Assembly (NCBI GenBank): GCA_021604565.1
Contig: BQJF01000021.1
Coordinates: 1-51,088 of the forward strand
Direction of reading: 5' to 3'
Origin: Minwuia thermotolerans
GTDB lineage: Bacteria > Pseudomonadota > Alphaproteobacteria > Minwuiales > Minwuiaceae
Length of the DNA: 51,088 nucleotides
Below the pieces are notes generated by a model. The model was given only the letters and a program-made list of their open reading frames with translations, searched no databases and was not told the DNA's origin. This document shows positions 31,783 through 40,222 of this stretch, one piece after another (positions within the stretch are counted from its first letter, which is position 1; each line of letters starts with the position of its first letter). Made by a program: the position numbers and the translations under genes.

Positions 31783-32058
31783 ATGGAACGAAAGTTCGGC
31801 AAGACCTTGGGTGCGAACACGTTTTTCGAAACAACGCAGTTGGTGCGAAGGTCGTCTCACCAAAAGCCCGAGGGATCGATTGCTGATGTTCTCAAGTTGT
31901 TGCAGGGCGGAGTTGCTGTTCCGATACAGAAGTTGAACACTGCTTTTCCGGGGGCCGATGGCCTTGTGGAAAAATTGGTCAGCGCCGGATATATTGTCGT
32001 CAACAACGGCGACGCCACCTTGTCACAATCCGGTCAGCACTATCAAAAGACATTGTAG
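31783..32058 (+). CDS. small winged-helix-like protein of unknown function
   Basis: A 91-residue protein. The middle and C-terminal part (ADVLKLLQGGVAVPIQKLNTAF, LVEKLVSAGYIVV, then ATLSQSGQHYQ) has the helix-helix-wing pattern of winged-helix DNA-binding domains, in which a conserved L-T/S-x-x-G ends the wing. The N-terminus (MERKFGKTLGANTFFETTQLVRR) is not recognised. GC is low for the window (31 of 60 bases in 31801-31860). It is divergent from the MBL gene and 63 bp ahead of the unknown membrane protein gene, and may control or pair with it. No named family recognised. Confidence 0.6.
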   Translation: MERKFGKTLGANTFFETTQLVRRSSHQKPEGSIADVLKLLQGGVAVPIQKLNTAFPGADGLVEKLVSAGYIVVNNGDATLSQSGQHYQKTL

Positions 32059-32121
32059 GTTTCATTTCCGGGATTGGTGTTGATATTGTTGGCATGATCT
32101 CCTTTTTGGATTGAATCATCC

Positions 32122-33057
32122 ATGTTTGAAACAGCAATTTATTCTGTGGTGATGCTTCCGATTTTCGTTTTGGGAGTCGTTGTCGGCGGCGCCGAACTGA
32201 TTGCGCGTTATAAGGATGATCCATGGGGTGTCCTTCGCACCCTACCTGGTATCAGCTACCTTTTGATCAACGGTCTGATCGCGACGGCAGCCTATTTCGC
32301 CGGCTTTCACTATCTTGCCGACCAACAGGATCAGGATACTGGGGTTGTCTACTTTTCTGACTGGAGCTTGCTGCTGCTGATCGTGGGGTCTGGATTGGGC
32401 GGACTCGCGATTTTTCGGTCCAAGATATTCACATTGAGGGTCGGTGACGCGGATATTGGCGTGGGTCCGAGCTTTATTCTGGACACCATTCTTCAGGCAG
32501 TGGACCGGGCGGTGGCCCGTAGGCAGGCAGTGCCCCGTTCCAACCTTGTTCGAGATATCATGGATGGTGTCTCGTTCGAGAACGCCCGTACGACACTGCC
32601 AGCCTATTGCCTGGCGCTGATGCAGAACGTGAGCGAGGGCGAGCAGAGCCTGCTCGGAGTCTATATCACACGAATTGAACAGCAGGACGTGCCGGACATT
32701 GTCAAGAATGACATGCTGTGCCTGGCGCTGCTTGATCTGTTTGGAGAGAAGGTCCTGCGTACGGCTGTCAGGAATATCAAGTCGTCACTTGCGATAAAGT
32801 CCGAACTTCTGGAGGCCTTGCAAGACCAGTTCGTCGGTATGGAATACCACAAGGCGTTGGCTGGGCTGCCTCCGATTTGTGCGCAAATCAAACCAGTTCC
32901 CGAACAATCGGTTGAAGACATGCGTCAACGCATGCTGGACTTCGAGGGCAAGGAATTCTCGGACAGAACAAAGCTGATCATGTTGGGTTTCGAACTGTCT
33001 GCTCTATTTGGCTGGGAAATTGTGGAATGTGCGCTTCGCATCCTGGAAAAGGATTAG
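32122..33057 (+). CDS. unknown membrane protein with cytosolic helical domain
   Basis: A 311-residue protein with three hydrophobic segments in its first third (about residues 4-28, 45-66 and 76-97) and a soluble, mainly helical remainder of about 200 residues. I recognise no conserved motif. Two long stretches (NVSEGEQSLLGVYITRIEQ and DMLCLALLDLFGEKVLRTAV) look like paired helices of a scaffold or oligomerisation domain. GC falls to 22 of 60 in 32101-32160, around the start, and rises inside the gene. Together with the upstream winged-helix-like gene it forms a two-gene block of foreign appearance between the NicX-like operon and the liv operon. Confidence 0.65.
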   Translation: MFETAIYSVVMLPIFVLGVVVGGAELIARYKDDPWGVLRTLPGISYLLINGLIATAAYFAGFHYLADQQDQDTGVVYFSDWSLLLLIVGSGLGGLAIFRSKIFTLRVGDADIGVGPSFILDTILQAVDRAVARRQAVPRSNLVRDIMDGVSFENARTTLPAYCLALMQNVSEGEQSLLGVYITRIEQQDVPDIVKNDMLCLALLDLFGEKVLRTAVRNIKSSLAIKSELLEALQDQFVGMEYHKALAGLPPICAQIKPVPEQSVEDMRQRMLDFEGKEFSDRTKLIMLGFELSALFGWEIVECALRILEKD

Positions 33058-33126
33058 GAACAGTTCTCAAGGGCATCGCTACCTGCCAACTGGCCTAGCG
33101 TGCAAATTTGTATCCTCCCCCAGACG

Positions 33127-33162
33127 TTGACGAATTGACAGCCGTCAAACCGCCCCTATCCT
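33127..33162 (+). promoter_or_regulatory. promoter and possible operator of the liv operon
   Basis: TTGACA (33135-33140), 16-bp spacer and TATCCT (33157-33162) form a good sigma70-type promoter. The -35 lies inside TTGAC-AGCC-GTCAA, an inverted repeat, and an extra TTGAC occurs at 33127-33131, so a regulator may bind over the promoter. The start codon is 124 bp downstream. Confidence 0.55.
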
Positions 33163-33286
33163 ACCCGAGCCGTTACGTGGCGAAACCCGCGTAATCGAAT
33201 TGGGGCGACACAAGGTCCGGGACAGGATCGGTGGCCCTGAAGGTTGGCAACGCCGCCATGTGCGGTCCAGGGGAGGATACGAGGAC

Positions 33287-34171
33287 GTGGATTCCGTCCA
33301 GATTTATATTTCGTTGTTCGTCAACGGACTGGCGCTCGGCTGTATCTACGGCCTGATCGCGCTGGGCTTCGTGCTCATCTACAAGGCAACGGAGATGGTG
33401 AACTTCGCGCAGGGTGACCTGATGATGGTCGGCGCGTTCATCGCCTTCGGACTGATCGCCGGTTTCGGGCTCAACTTCTGGCTCGGTTTCCTGCTGACGA
33501 TCGTGCTCATGATCATCTTCGGCTTCCTGCTGGATGTGGTCGTGATCCGGCGCCTGATCGGTCAGCCGCAGTTTTCCATCGTCATGGCAACCATCGGCAT
33601 CGGCTATGTGCTGCGGTTCGTCATGCCCTATGCCTTCAATGTCGAGCAGATCGCGTTCCTGACCCCCTTCACCGGCAAGGCAGTGCAGGTGGCGGCGATG
33701 ACGCTGGATGCGGGCAAGCTGGCGGCGGTGGTGGGAACACTGGTGCTCTGTGCCGGTCTCTACACGTTCTTTCAGCGTACCCGGATCGGGATGGCCATGC
33801 AGGCCGCGTCCCAGAACCAGCTCGCGGCCTATTACATGGGCATTCCGGTGGCGCTGATCTTCTCGCTGATCTGGGGCATCTCTGCCGGTGTGGCGGCCAT
33901 TACCGGTGTCATGATGATGCCGATCGCGAACGTCATGGACCCGTCCATCGGCTTCATCGCGATCAAGGCATTCGCTGGCGCTGTCGTGGGCGGTTTCGGC
34001 TCCATTCCCGGTGCGCTGGTGGGCGGTATCATCATCGGGCTGGTGGAGCAGTTCTCCGATTATCTGCTCGCCCCCGGCTACAAGGACATCATGGTCTTCT
34101 CCGTGCTTCTGGCGGTGATGGTTGTCCGGCCGGAAGGCATTTTCTCCCAGATGGGCAGGAAGAAGGTCTGA
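33287..34171 (+). CDS. livH: branched-chain amino acid (HAAT-type) ABC transporter permease LivH
   Basis: A 294-residue permease with about eight membrane helices. Family signatures include the N-terminal NGLALGCIYGLIALGFVLIYKATEMVNFAQGDLMMVGAF and the cytoplasmic coupling loop with RTRIGMAMQAASQNQLAAYYMGI, plus IKAFAGAVVGGFGSIPGALVGG. The start is GTG 33287 with GGGGAGG ten bases upstream; an in-frame ATG at 33200 would add a non-conserved, hydrophilic leader. It is followed by livM after 4 bp. The substrate could be branched-chain amino acids, amides or aromatic acids, since this family is broad and the operon carries an acyl-CoA synthetase. Confidence 0.95.
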   Translation: MDSVQIYISLFVNGLALGCIYGLIALGFVLIYKATEMVNFAQGDLMMVGAFIAFGLIAGFGLNFWLGFLLTIVLMIIFGFLLDVVVIRRLIGQPQFSIVMATIGIGYVLRFVMPYAFNVEQIAFLTPFTGKAVQVAAMTLDAGKLAAVVGTLVLCAGLYTFFQRTRIGMAMQAASQNQLAAYYMGIPVALIFSLIWGISAGVAAITGVMMMPIANVMDPSIGFIAIKAFAGAVVGGFGSIPGALVGGIIIGLVEQFSDYLLAPGYKDIMVFSVLLAVMVVRPEGIFSQMGRKKV

Positions 34172-34175
34172 TCCG

Positions 34176-35351
34176 ATGCGCTTTGTTTTCAAGACACGCT
34201 ACGAACAGGACCTGCGGCTGTGGCGCCACAATGGTGACCTGATCGGTTATGGCATCTTCCTGGCGGCGCTGCTGGCGCTGCCGATGTTCGCGGGCGTCTA
34301 TTACGTGGGTGAGGCCAATCTCTGGCTGATCTACGCCATCGCGGCCATGGGCCTGATGATCGCTGTCGGTTTCACCGGCATGGTCAGCCTCGGCCACTCT
34401 GCCTTTCTCGGCATAGGTGCCTATACCCATGCCTACCTGTTGCAGAACGGCGTACCTTTTGTCTTCTCGCTGCCGCTGGGCGGCCTGCTCGCCGGTGCGA
34501 TCGGCGTTGCCGTCGGCCTGCCCACACTGCGGATGCACGGCATCTATCTGGCCATCGCCACGCTTGCGGTGGCGCTGATCACGCAGGAGATCATGTCGAA
34601 GTGGTCATCGGTTACCGGCGGTTTTGACGGTCTGCCGGTCGCCGCACCCGACTTCCTGTCGATCCAGACGGAGGCGATGTACCAGGGCGAATGGTTCTCG
34701 GTCGGCGGGCTGCATGTCGGCTGGGTTGAGCTCTGGTCGCCGGTCTCGCTCTACTACATCTGTATCGTGGTGCTGATCCTGGCAGCCCTGATTGCGCGGA
34801 ACCTGTTGCGAAGCCCGACGGGCCGCGCCTTTGTCGCCATCCGGGATTCGGAGATCTCAGCGCAATCGATGGGCGTTCATCTGGCGCACTACAAGACCAC
34901 TGCGTTCGGCATCAGTGCCTTTGTCACCGGCCTCGCAGGAGGGTTGTTCGCGCACCAGATTTCCCATCTGGCACCGGACGCGTTCAATATCTTCATTTCC
35001 ATCGAACTGCTGCTGATCTGCGTCGTCGGTGGTATCGGCACCATTCAGGGGGCGGTGCTGGGCGCGGCGTTCCTGATCCTGCTGCGGTCCTTCATCCCCA
35101 TCGTGCGTGACGAGGTGACGGCCGGTGCGGGCGGGGTCGAGTTCCTTGCCGGCCTGGTGCGCTTCGTCAATTCGCCGGGCCTGGAGGCTGCGATCTTCGG
35201 CGCGCTGCTGGTGCTGTTCATCGTCTTCGAGCCGATGGGGCTGTACGGTCGCTGGCTGAAGACGAAGACCTACTTCGACCTGTTCCCGCTGTACAAGAAA
35301 TCGACCTTTGCGCGGCAGAAATCCTATGTGAAGACGGAGCGGCTGCGGTGA
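34176..35351 (+). CDS. livM: HAAT-type ABC transporter permease LivM
   Basis: A 391-residue second permease. The core has about eight to ten helices with the LivM patterns MIAVGFTGMVSLGHSAFLGIGAY, YLAIATLAVALITQEI, GRAFVAIRDSEISAQSMGV and ISIELLLICVVGGIGTIQGAVLGAAF. The start MRFVFKTRYEQD (34176) lies 4 bp after livH; an in-frame ATG at 34122 is inside livH. A hydrophilic C-terminal tail (FDLFPLYKKSTFARQKSYV) is typical of the variant found in alphaproteobacteria. The stop overlaps the livG GTG by 4 bp. Confidence 0.95.
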   Translation: MRFVFKTRYEQDLRLWRHNGDLIGYGIFLAALLALPMFAGVYYVGEANLWLIYAIAAMGLMIAVGFTGMVSLGHSAFLGIGAYTHAYLLQNGVPFVFSLPLGGLLAGAIGVAVGLPTLRMHGIYLAIATLAVALITQEIMSKWSSVTGGFDGLPVAAPDFLSIQTEAMYQGEWFSVGGLHVGWVELWSPVSLYYICIVVLILAALIARNLLRSPTGRAFVAIRDSEISAQSMGVHLAHYKTTAFGISAFVTGLAGGLFAHQISHLAPDAFNIFISIELLLICVVGGIGTIQGAVLGAAFLILLRSFIPIVRDEVTAGAGGVEFLAGLVRFVNSPGLEAAIFGALLVLFIVFEPMGLYGRWLKTKTYFDLFPLYKKSTFARQKSYVKTERLR

Positions 35352-36106
35352 CCTTCTTCAAGGCGGACAAACTGGCAATCCATTTTGGCGGCGTTAAGGC
35401 CGTGGATGGTGTCGATTTCGAGATCACGGAGGGCGAGATCTTCACGATCATCGGGCCCAACGGTGCGGGCAAGACGACGATCTTCAACCTGATCAGTCGC
35501 ATCTACGAACCGACCGAAGGCAAGCTGATCTTCAATGACGAGGATATCACCAACACCGCGCCGCATCTGATTGCCGGGCGGGGTATCGCACGCACGTTCC
35601 AGAACATCGAACTGTTCGAACAGGCGACGGTGCTGCAGAACCTGCTGATCGGACGCCACGCCCATCGCAGCGGCACACTGCTGGCCAACGTCTTCTTCCT
35701 GCCGTCCACCCGGCGTGCCGAGCTGGCGCACCGGGAAGAGGTGGAGAAGGTGATCGAGTTCCTGGACCTTGCCAGGTACCGCGATCAGCGCATCGCCAAC
35801 CTGCCTTACGGCGTGCGGAAGGTGGTGGAACTGGGCCGTGCGCTCTGTACCGAGCCGAAGCTGCTGCTGCTCGACGAGCCATCGTCCGGCCTGAATGTCG
35901 AGGAAACCAGCGACATGGCCTTCTGGATCAAGGATATCCGGGACCTGCTGGGGATCACCGTGCTGATGGTCGAACATGACATGAGCCTGGTGAACCGGGT
36001 TTCCGACCGCGTTCTGGCACTGAATTATGGCCGCGTCCTCACGCTCGGCAGCCCTTCAGAGGTGCAGTCGAACGAAGAGGTCATTCGCGCGTATCTGGGG
36101 GGCTGA
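35348..36106 (+). CDS. livG: HAAT-type ABC transporter ATP-binding protein LivG
   Basis: A 252-residue ATPase: Walker A GPNGAGKT (36-43), Q-loop region in RTFQNIELFE, a signature variant LPYGVRKVVELG in place of LSxGxxR, Walker B LLLLDEPSSGLN and the switch His in MVEHDM. A long insert before the signature, as in LivG proteins (LLIGRHAHRSG...), is present. GTG start at 35348 overlaps livM by 4 bp. The replaced LSGGQ motif is common in LivG of this branch. Confidence 0.95.
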   Translation: MTFFKADKLAIHFGGVKAVDGVDFEITEGEIFTIIGPNGAGKTTIFNLISRIYEPTEGKLIFNDEDITNTAPHLIAGRGIARTFQNIELFEQATVLQNLLIGRHAHRSGTLLANVFFLPSTRRAELAHREEVEKVIEFLDLARYRDQRIANLPYGVRKVVELGRALCTEPKLLLLDEPSSGLNVEETSDMAFWIKDIRDLLGITVLMVEHDMSLVNRVSDRVLALNYGRVLTLGSPSEVQSNEEVIRAYLGG

Positions 36107-36109
36107 TCG

Positions 36110-36883
36110 GTGAGTGAACCCATTCTGAGCGTCTCCAATGTCGAGACCTACTACGGTCCGATCATGGCCATCCGCGGTGTCAGCATTTCGGTCAATGAAG
36201 GCGATATCGTCACCGTGCTGGGCTCCAACGGGGCAGGCAAGACCACGATCCTGAAGACGATTTCCGGCGTCATGGACCCGCGCAAGGGCAAGGTGACGTT
36301 CCAGGGCGAGGACATTACCTCCCGCGAACCCGACTGGGTGATGCGGCGGGGCATCAGTCACGTGCCGGAGGGGCGGGAGGTCTTTCCGTTCCTGTCGGTA
36401 CAGGAAAACCTGCGCATGGGTGCCTTCACCCGCAAGGACGCCAAGGGTGTCGCGGACGACATCGACATGGTCTTCAATTACTTCCCCGTCCTGAAGGAAC
36501 GGCGGGACCAGCCCGCGGGCCAGCTTTCGGGCGGTGAGCAGCAGATGCTGTCGATCAGCCGGGCGCTGATGTCGCGACCGAAGGTCATGCTGCTGGACGA
36601 GCCGTCGCTGGGTCTGAGCCCGCGTCTGGTGAAGGAGATCTTCGAGATCATCGTGCGCCTGAACAAGGAACGCGGCGTGACCATGCTGCTGGTGGAGCAG
36701 AACGCCAACATGGCGCTGAAGACCGCAGATTTCGGCTATGTGCTGGAGGTCGGGCGGATCGTGATGGAAGACCCATGCGAGAAGCTGATCCAGCGTGAGG
36801 ACATCCAGGAATTCTATCTGGGCGTGAAGGACGAAGGCGCACGTGGCGAACGGCGCTGGAAGAAGAAGAAACTCTGGCGATAG
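36110..36883 (+). CDS. livF: HAAT-type ABC transporter ATP-binding protein LivF
   Basis: A 257-residue ATPase with Walker A GSNGAGKT (38-45), the LivF pattern HVPEGREVFPFLSVQENL, signature QLSGGEQQM, Walker B MLLDEPSLGLSP and VEQNANMAL. The C-terminus is extended by a basic tail (ERRWKKKKLW), seen in LivF proteins whose operons include an acyl-CoA synthetase. GTG start 36110 is 3 bp after the livG stop. A small hairpin follows before the synthetase gene. Confidence 0.95.
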   Translation: MSEPILSVSNVETYYGPIMAIRGVSISVNEGDIVTVLGSNGAGKTTILKTISGVMDPRKGKVTFQGEDITSREPDWVMRRGISHVPEGREVFPFLSVQENLRMGAFTRKDAKGVADDIDMVFNYFPVLKERRDQPAGQLSGGEQQMLSISRALMSRPKVMLLDEPSLGLSPRLVKEIFEIIVRLNKERGVTMLLVEQNANMALKTADFGYVLEVGRIVMEDPCEKLIQREDIQEFYLGVKDEGARGERRWKKKKLWR

Positions 36884-36893
36884 GGCGACAGCC

Positions 36894-36911
36894 CCGGGAA
36901 TCCGTTCCCGG
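36894..36911 (+). other. hairpin between livF and the acyl-CoA synthetase gene
   Basis: Perfect 7-bp stem CCGGGAA / TTCCCGG with loop TCCG, and no T-run. Possibly a processing or attenuation site that changes the ratio of transporter to synthetase; it also overlaps an alternative GTG start of the synthetase. Confidence 0.4.
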
Positions 36912-36958
36912 TGCAGATCGAGGACCCTGTCGTGCAACGGGAGAAGGCGGAGCAGACC

Positions 36959-38833
36959 ATGACCGCAAGGCTGACCGAGACCCGGCAGATGGCCGACGAC
37001 GGCCGTGAACTGATTCTGGTGGACGATCCGGATGCCGGGACGGTGCCGCAGATGTTTTGGCATCGCGTCACCAACTGGGCGGACAAGATCGCCATGCGCA
37101 AGAAGGATCACGGGATCTGGAAGGCGATCACCTGGGCGGAGTTCGGCGACAAGGCACGCAATGTCGGAATGGCGCTGGACAAGCAGGGTGTTGCCAAGGG
37201 CGATGTCGTGGCAGTCCTGTCCAATACATTGCCGGAATGGATGTTCACCGACATGGGCATCCAGGGCATCGGTGCCGCCTGTGCAGGCATCTATCCGACC
37301 GACGCGGCAGCCCAGGTCGAGTATCTGGTGAACGACTCCCGCACCGGCGTGATCTTCGTCGAGGATGAGGAGCAGCTCGACAAGGTGCTGGGCGTGCGCG
37401 GGCAATGCCCCAGCCTGAAGCTGATCGTGGTCTTCGACATGGAGGGACTGGCGACCTTCGACGACGCCATGGTTGTCAGCTTCAGCGATTTTCTGGCCGA
37501 TGGTCAGGCACACAATGACGCGAATCCGGGACGCTGGGAAGAACTGCTGCAGCGGGCCGAGCCGGGCGACATGGCCATCCTGGTCTATACCTCCGGCACC
37601 ACCGGTCCGCCCAAGGGCGCGATGATCAGCCACGACAACCTGTGCTTCCAGATGGCCAATGGCACGCAGATCCTGCCGCAGGAAACCGGTGGGGAGCGTG
37701 TGGCGTTCCTGCCGCTCTGCCACGTGGCGGAGCGTACGCTGACCTATTTCTCTCTCTACACCGGCAATATCGCGAACTTCATCGAGAATCCGGAGACGGT
37801 GTTCGAGAACATCCAGGAGATCCAGCCGACCACCTTCTTCGCCGTGCCGCGTATCTGGGAGAAGCTCTATTCCCAGATCAACATCGCGGTCCGTGATGCC
37901 ACCAAGCTGCAGCAACTGGCCTACAAGGTCGCGATCAACTGGGGCCTGGCCGTTGCCGACAAGAAGCTGGAGGGGCAGGAACCGACGTTCTTCGAAAAGC
38001 TGAAGTTCCGGATCGGTCTCTTCCTGGTTCTGCGCAATGTCCGCAATGTTCTCGGCCTCTCGCGGGTTGACTGGGTCGGCACGGGGGCCGCGCCGATCTC
38101 GCCCCAACTGATCCGTTGGTACATGGCACTGGGCATCGAGATGCTGGAGCTCTATGGCCAGACGGAGAATACCGGGCTCGCCACCACCAACCTGCCCGGT
38201 GACATCAAGCTCGGCTCCGTCGGGCGCTGCGCGCGCTACGCCGAATGCAAGCTCTCGCCGGAGGGTGAGATCCTGCTGCGGGGCCGCCACATCTTCATGG
38301 GCTACCTGAACCAGCCGGAGAAGTCGGCGGAGACAGTGGTCGATGGCTGGCTGCATACCGGCGACGTCGGTGCCATCGACAATGAGGGCTATGTAAAGAT
38401 CACCGACCGGATGAAGGACATCATCATCACGGCCGGCGGCAAGAACATCACCCCGTCGGAGATCGAGAACGAACTGAAGTTCTCGCCCTACGTCTCCGAT
38501 GCCGTGGTCATCGGCGACCGTCGCAAGTATCTGACGGCGCTGGTCATGATCGATCAGGAGATGGTCGAGAAGTTCGCGCAGGAGCGCAACATCGCCTTCA
38601 CCAGCTTCGCATCGCTGGCGCGTGCACCGGAAGTCGTCGAACTGGTGGCGGAGGAGATCGAGCGGGTGAACACCAAGTTCGCGCGGGTGGAGACCATCAA
38701 GAAGTTCCGCGTGCTGGACAAGCAGCTTGATCCGGAAGATGACGAAGTCACGCCAACGATGAAGCTGAAGCGGAAGTTCGTCGAGAAGAAGTACGAAAGC
38801 CTGATCGACAGCATGTATTCGGAAGCTGCCTGA
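36959..38833 (+). CDS. AMP-dependent acyl-CoA synthetase (long-chain/FadD15-like)
   Basis: A 624-residue adenylate-forming ligase. The P-loop YTSGTTGPPKGAM, the A5 motif YGQTENTG, A7 TGDVGAIDNEGYVKITDRMKD and A8 GGKNITPSEIE are all present. ATG 36959 has AAGGCGGAG upstream; an in-frame GTG at 36911 would add 16 residues and lies in a hairpin, so it is less likely. The enzyme converts a carboxylic acid to its CoA thioester. Its position between livF and livK suggests it activates the compound imported by the Liv system (a fatty or aromatic acid), but the order also fits long-chain fatty acid CoA ligases that only travel with liv genes. Confidence 0.92.
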   Translation: MTARLTETRQMADDGRELILVDDPDAGTVPQMFWHRVTNWADKIAMRKKDHGIWKAITWAEFGDKARNVGMALDKQGVAKGDVVAVLSNTLPEWMFTDMGIQGIGAACAGIYPTDAAAQVEYLVNDSRTGVIFVEDEEQLDKVLGVRGQCPSLKLIVVFDMEGLATFDDAMVVSFSDFLADGQAHNDANPGRWEELLQRAEPGDMAILVYTSGTTGPPKGAMISHDNLCFQMANGTQILPQETGGERVAFLPLCHVAERTLTYFSLYTGNIANFIENPETVFENIQEIQPTTFFAVPRIWEKLYSQINIAVRDATKLQQLAYKVAINWGLAVADKKLEGQEPTFFEKLKFRIGLFLVLRNVRNVLGLSRVDWVGTGAAPISPQLIRWYMALGIEMLELYGQTENTGLATTNLPGDIKLGSVGRCARYAECKLSPEGEILLRGRHIFMGYLNQPEKSAETVVDGWLHTGDVGAIDNEGYVKITDRMKDIIITAGGKNITPSEIENELKFSPYVSDAVVIGDRRKYLTALVMIDQEMVEKFAQERNIAFTSFASLARAPEVVELVAEEIERVNTKFARVETIKKFRVLDKQLDPEDDEVTPTMKLKRKFVEKKYESLIDSMYSEAA

Positions 38834-38859
38834 TTGGTGCCACAAACGGGTGAAACGCT

Positions 38860-38886
38860 TTGTCTCAAACGGAATTCTGATAGACT
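38860..38886 (+). promoter_or_regulatory. candidate internal promoter for livK
   Basis: TTGTCT (38860-38865), 15-bp spacer, TAGACT (38881-38886), 54 bp before the livK ATG. Would allow the binding protein to be made in excess. Spacing is short, so confidence is low. Confidence 0.3.
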
Positions 38887-38940
38887 TGGTGTCACAGAAG
38901 CGGTCCTGATCCAAACGGGACCGGAAACAGGGAGGATCGG

Positions 38941-40113
38941 ATGAAAAAGAAGCTTCTTGGCCTGGCTGCGGTGGCCGCCACGGCAACAATGATCGCGGGC
39001 GCGGCGCACGCCGCAGAGCGCGGTGTTACCGATGACGAGATCCTGATCGGCACGCATACGGCGCTTTCCGGCCCGGTTGCGGTCTGGGGTGTGCCGTCGG
39101 TCGAAGGCATGCGTCAGCGCTTCGATGCGGTGAATGCCGAAGGCGGCATCCATGGTCGGCAGATCCGTCTGGTGGTCGAGGATAACGAGTATCAGGTGCC
39201 GAAGGCCGTTCAGGCGGGCAACAAGCTGATCAACCGTGACCGCGTCTTCACGATGCTGTCCGCGCTCGGCACTCCGATGAACAATGCGGTGCTGCCGCGT
39301 CAGCTTGCTGCGGGCATCCCGAACCTGTTCCCGTTCTCGTCCGCGCGGCAGATGTTCGAACCGTTCCACAAGCTGAAGTTCGCCGGTGGCTCGACCTATT
39401 ACGATCAGATCCGTGCAGCCGTGAAGCTGTTCGCGGAAACCCGTGGCAAGACGAAGCCCTGCACCATGTATCAGGACACGGATTTCGGTCGGGAGATCGA
39501 GTTCGGCGTCAAGGACCAGACGGAGGTTCTGGGACAGTCGATTGTCGCCGAGACCGCGCACAAGCCGACGGACAAGGACTTCACGGCTTCCGTCACCAAG
39601 CTGCGCGAGGCCGGATGTGACGTGGTCTACATGGGCACGATCGTCTCTGACACGATCATCCCCTACGTGACTGCCCGTTCCATGGGCTGGGACGTCGATT
39701 TCGTCGGTTCCATCGCGACCTACACGAGCTACACCGCTGGTGCCAAGGGTGGCGTGACCGAAGGCTACATGGCGATGACCGGTTTCCAGATGGCCTACGG
39801 CGACAACCCGGATCCGCTGGTGAGCAACTGGTATAACGCCTACAAGGAGAAGTTCGGCAAGACCCCGGATTTCCCGGCACAGCTCGGCTACATCTTCGCG
39901 GACATGACGGTGATTGCGCTGCAGAACGCTGGCAGGGATCTGACAGTCGACGCAATGATCGGCGGCTTCGAGCAGATCAAGGGCTATCGCGACATCTTCG
40001 GTGGTCCGGTGCAGAGCTTCGGTCCGGACAAGCGTCAGGGTTCCAACGAATCCTTCCTGTCGCAGGTTCAGAGCGGCCGCTGGGTGCGGATCGGCGAGAA
40101 CATCGGTTACTGA
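38941..40113 (+). CDS. livK: HAAT-type ABC transporter substrate-binding protein (LivK family)
   Basis: A 390-residue periplasmic protein. The signal peptide MKKKLLGLAAVAATATMIAG..AHA is cleaved near residue 24. The mature part opens with GVTDDEILIGTHTALSGPVA, typical of Leu/Ile/Val-binding proteins (Peripla_BP_6), followed by GIHGRQIRLVVEDNEYQVPKAVQ and CTMYQDTDFGREIEFG. It binds the ligand for the LivHMGF transporter. It is the last gene of the unit and is followed by a strong terminator. Ribosome-binding site GGGAGGAT precedes the ATG. Confidence 0.94.
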   Translation: MKKKLLGLAAVAATATMIAGAAHAAERGVTDDEILIGTHTALSGPVAVWGVPSVEGMRQRFDAVNAEGGIHGRQIRLVVEDNEYQVPKAVQAGNKLINRDRVFTMLSALGTPMNNAVLPRQLAAGIPNLFPFSSARQMFEPFHKLKFAGGSTYYDQIRAAVKLFAETRGKTKPCTMYQDTDFGREIEFGVKDQTEVLGQSIVAETAHKPTDKDFTASVTKLREAGCDVVYMGTIVSDTIIPYVTARSMGWDVDFVGSIATYTSYTAGAKGGVTEGYMAMTGFQMAYGDNPDPLVSNWYNAYKEKFGKTPDFPAQLGYIFADMTVIALQNAGRDLTVDAMIGGFEQIKGYRDIFGGPVQSFGPDKRQGSNESFLSQVQSGRWVRIGENIGY

Positions 40114-40142
40114 TCCTCAGTCTGACGACTGTTGACGAAATG

Positions 40143-40174
40143 CAGGGGTCGGCCACAAGGTCGGCCCCTGTTTT
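40143..40174 (+). terminator. rho-independent terminator after livK
   Basis: 12-bp stem CAGGGGTCGGCC / GGTCGGCCCCTG (two G-U pairs) with loop ACAA, followed by TTTT. Confidence 0.88.
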
Positions 40175-40222
40175 CGTTTCGGTTCCATTGCTGGCGGAGC
40201 CGGAACAGCTATCGGGGAGGGC

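Noticed and set aside
36911..36958. GTG 36911 as start of the acyl-CoA synthetase
   Set aside because: It lies in a hairpin and has no ribosome-binding site, while ATG 36959 has a good one.
36056..38989. 977-codon open frame on the minus strand opposite livF and the acyl-CoA synthetase
   Set aside because: It lies opposite two genes with clear family motifs; the translation is His/Asp/Arg-rich without known motifs, as expected for the antisense of GC-rich genes.
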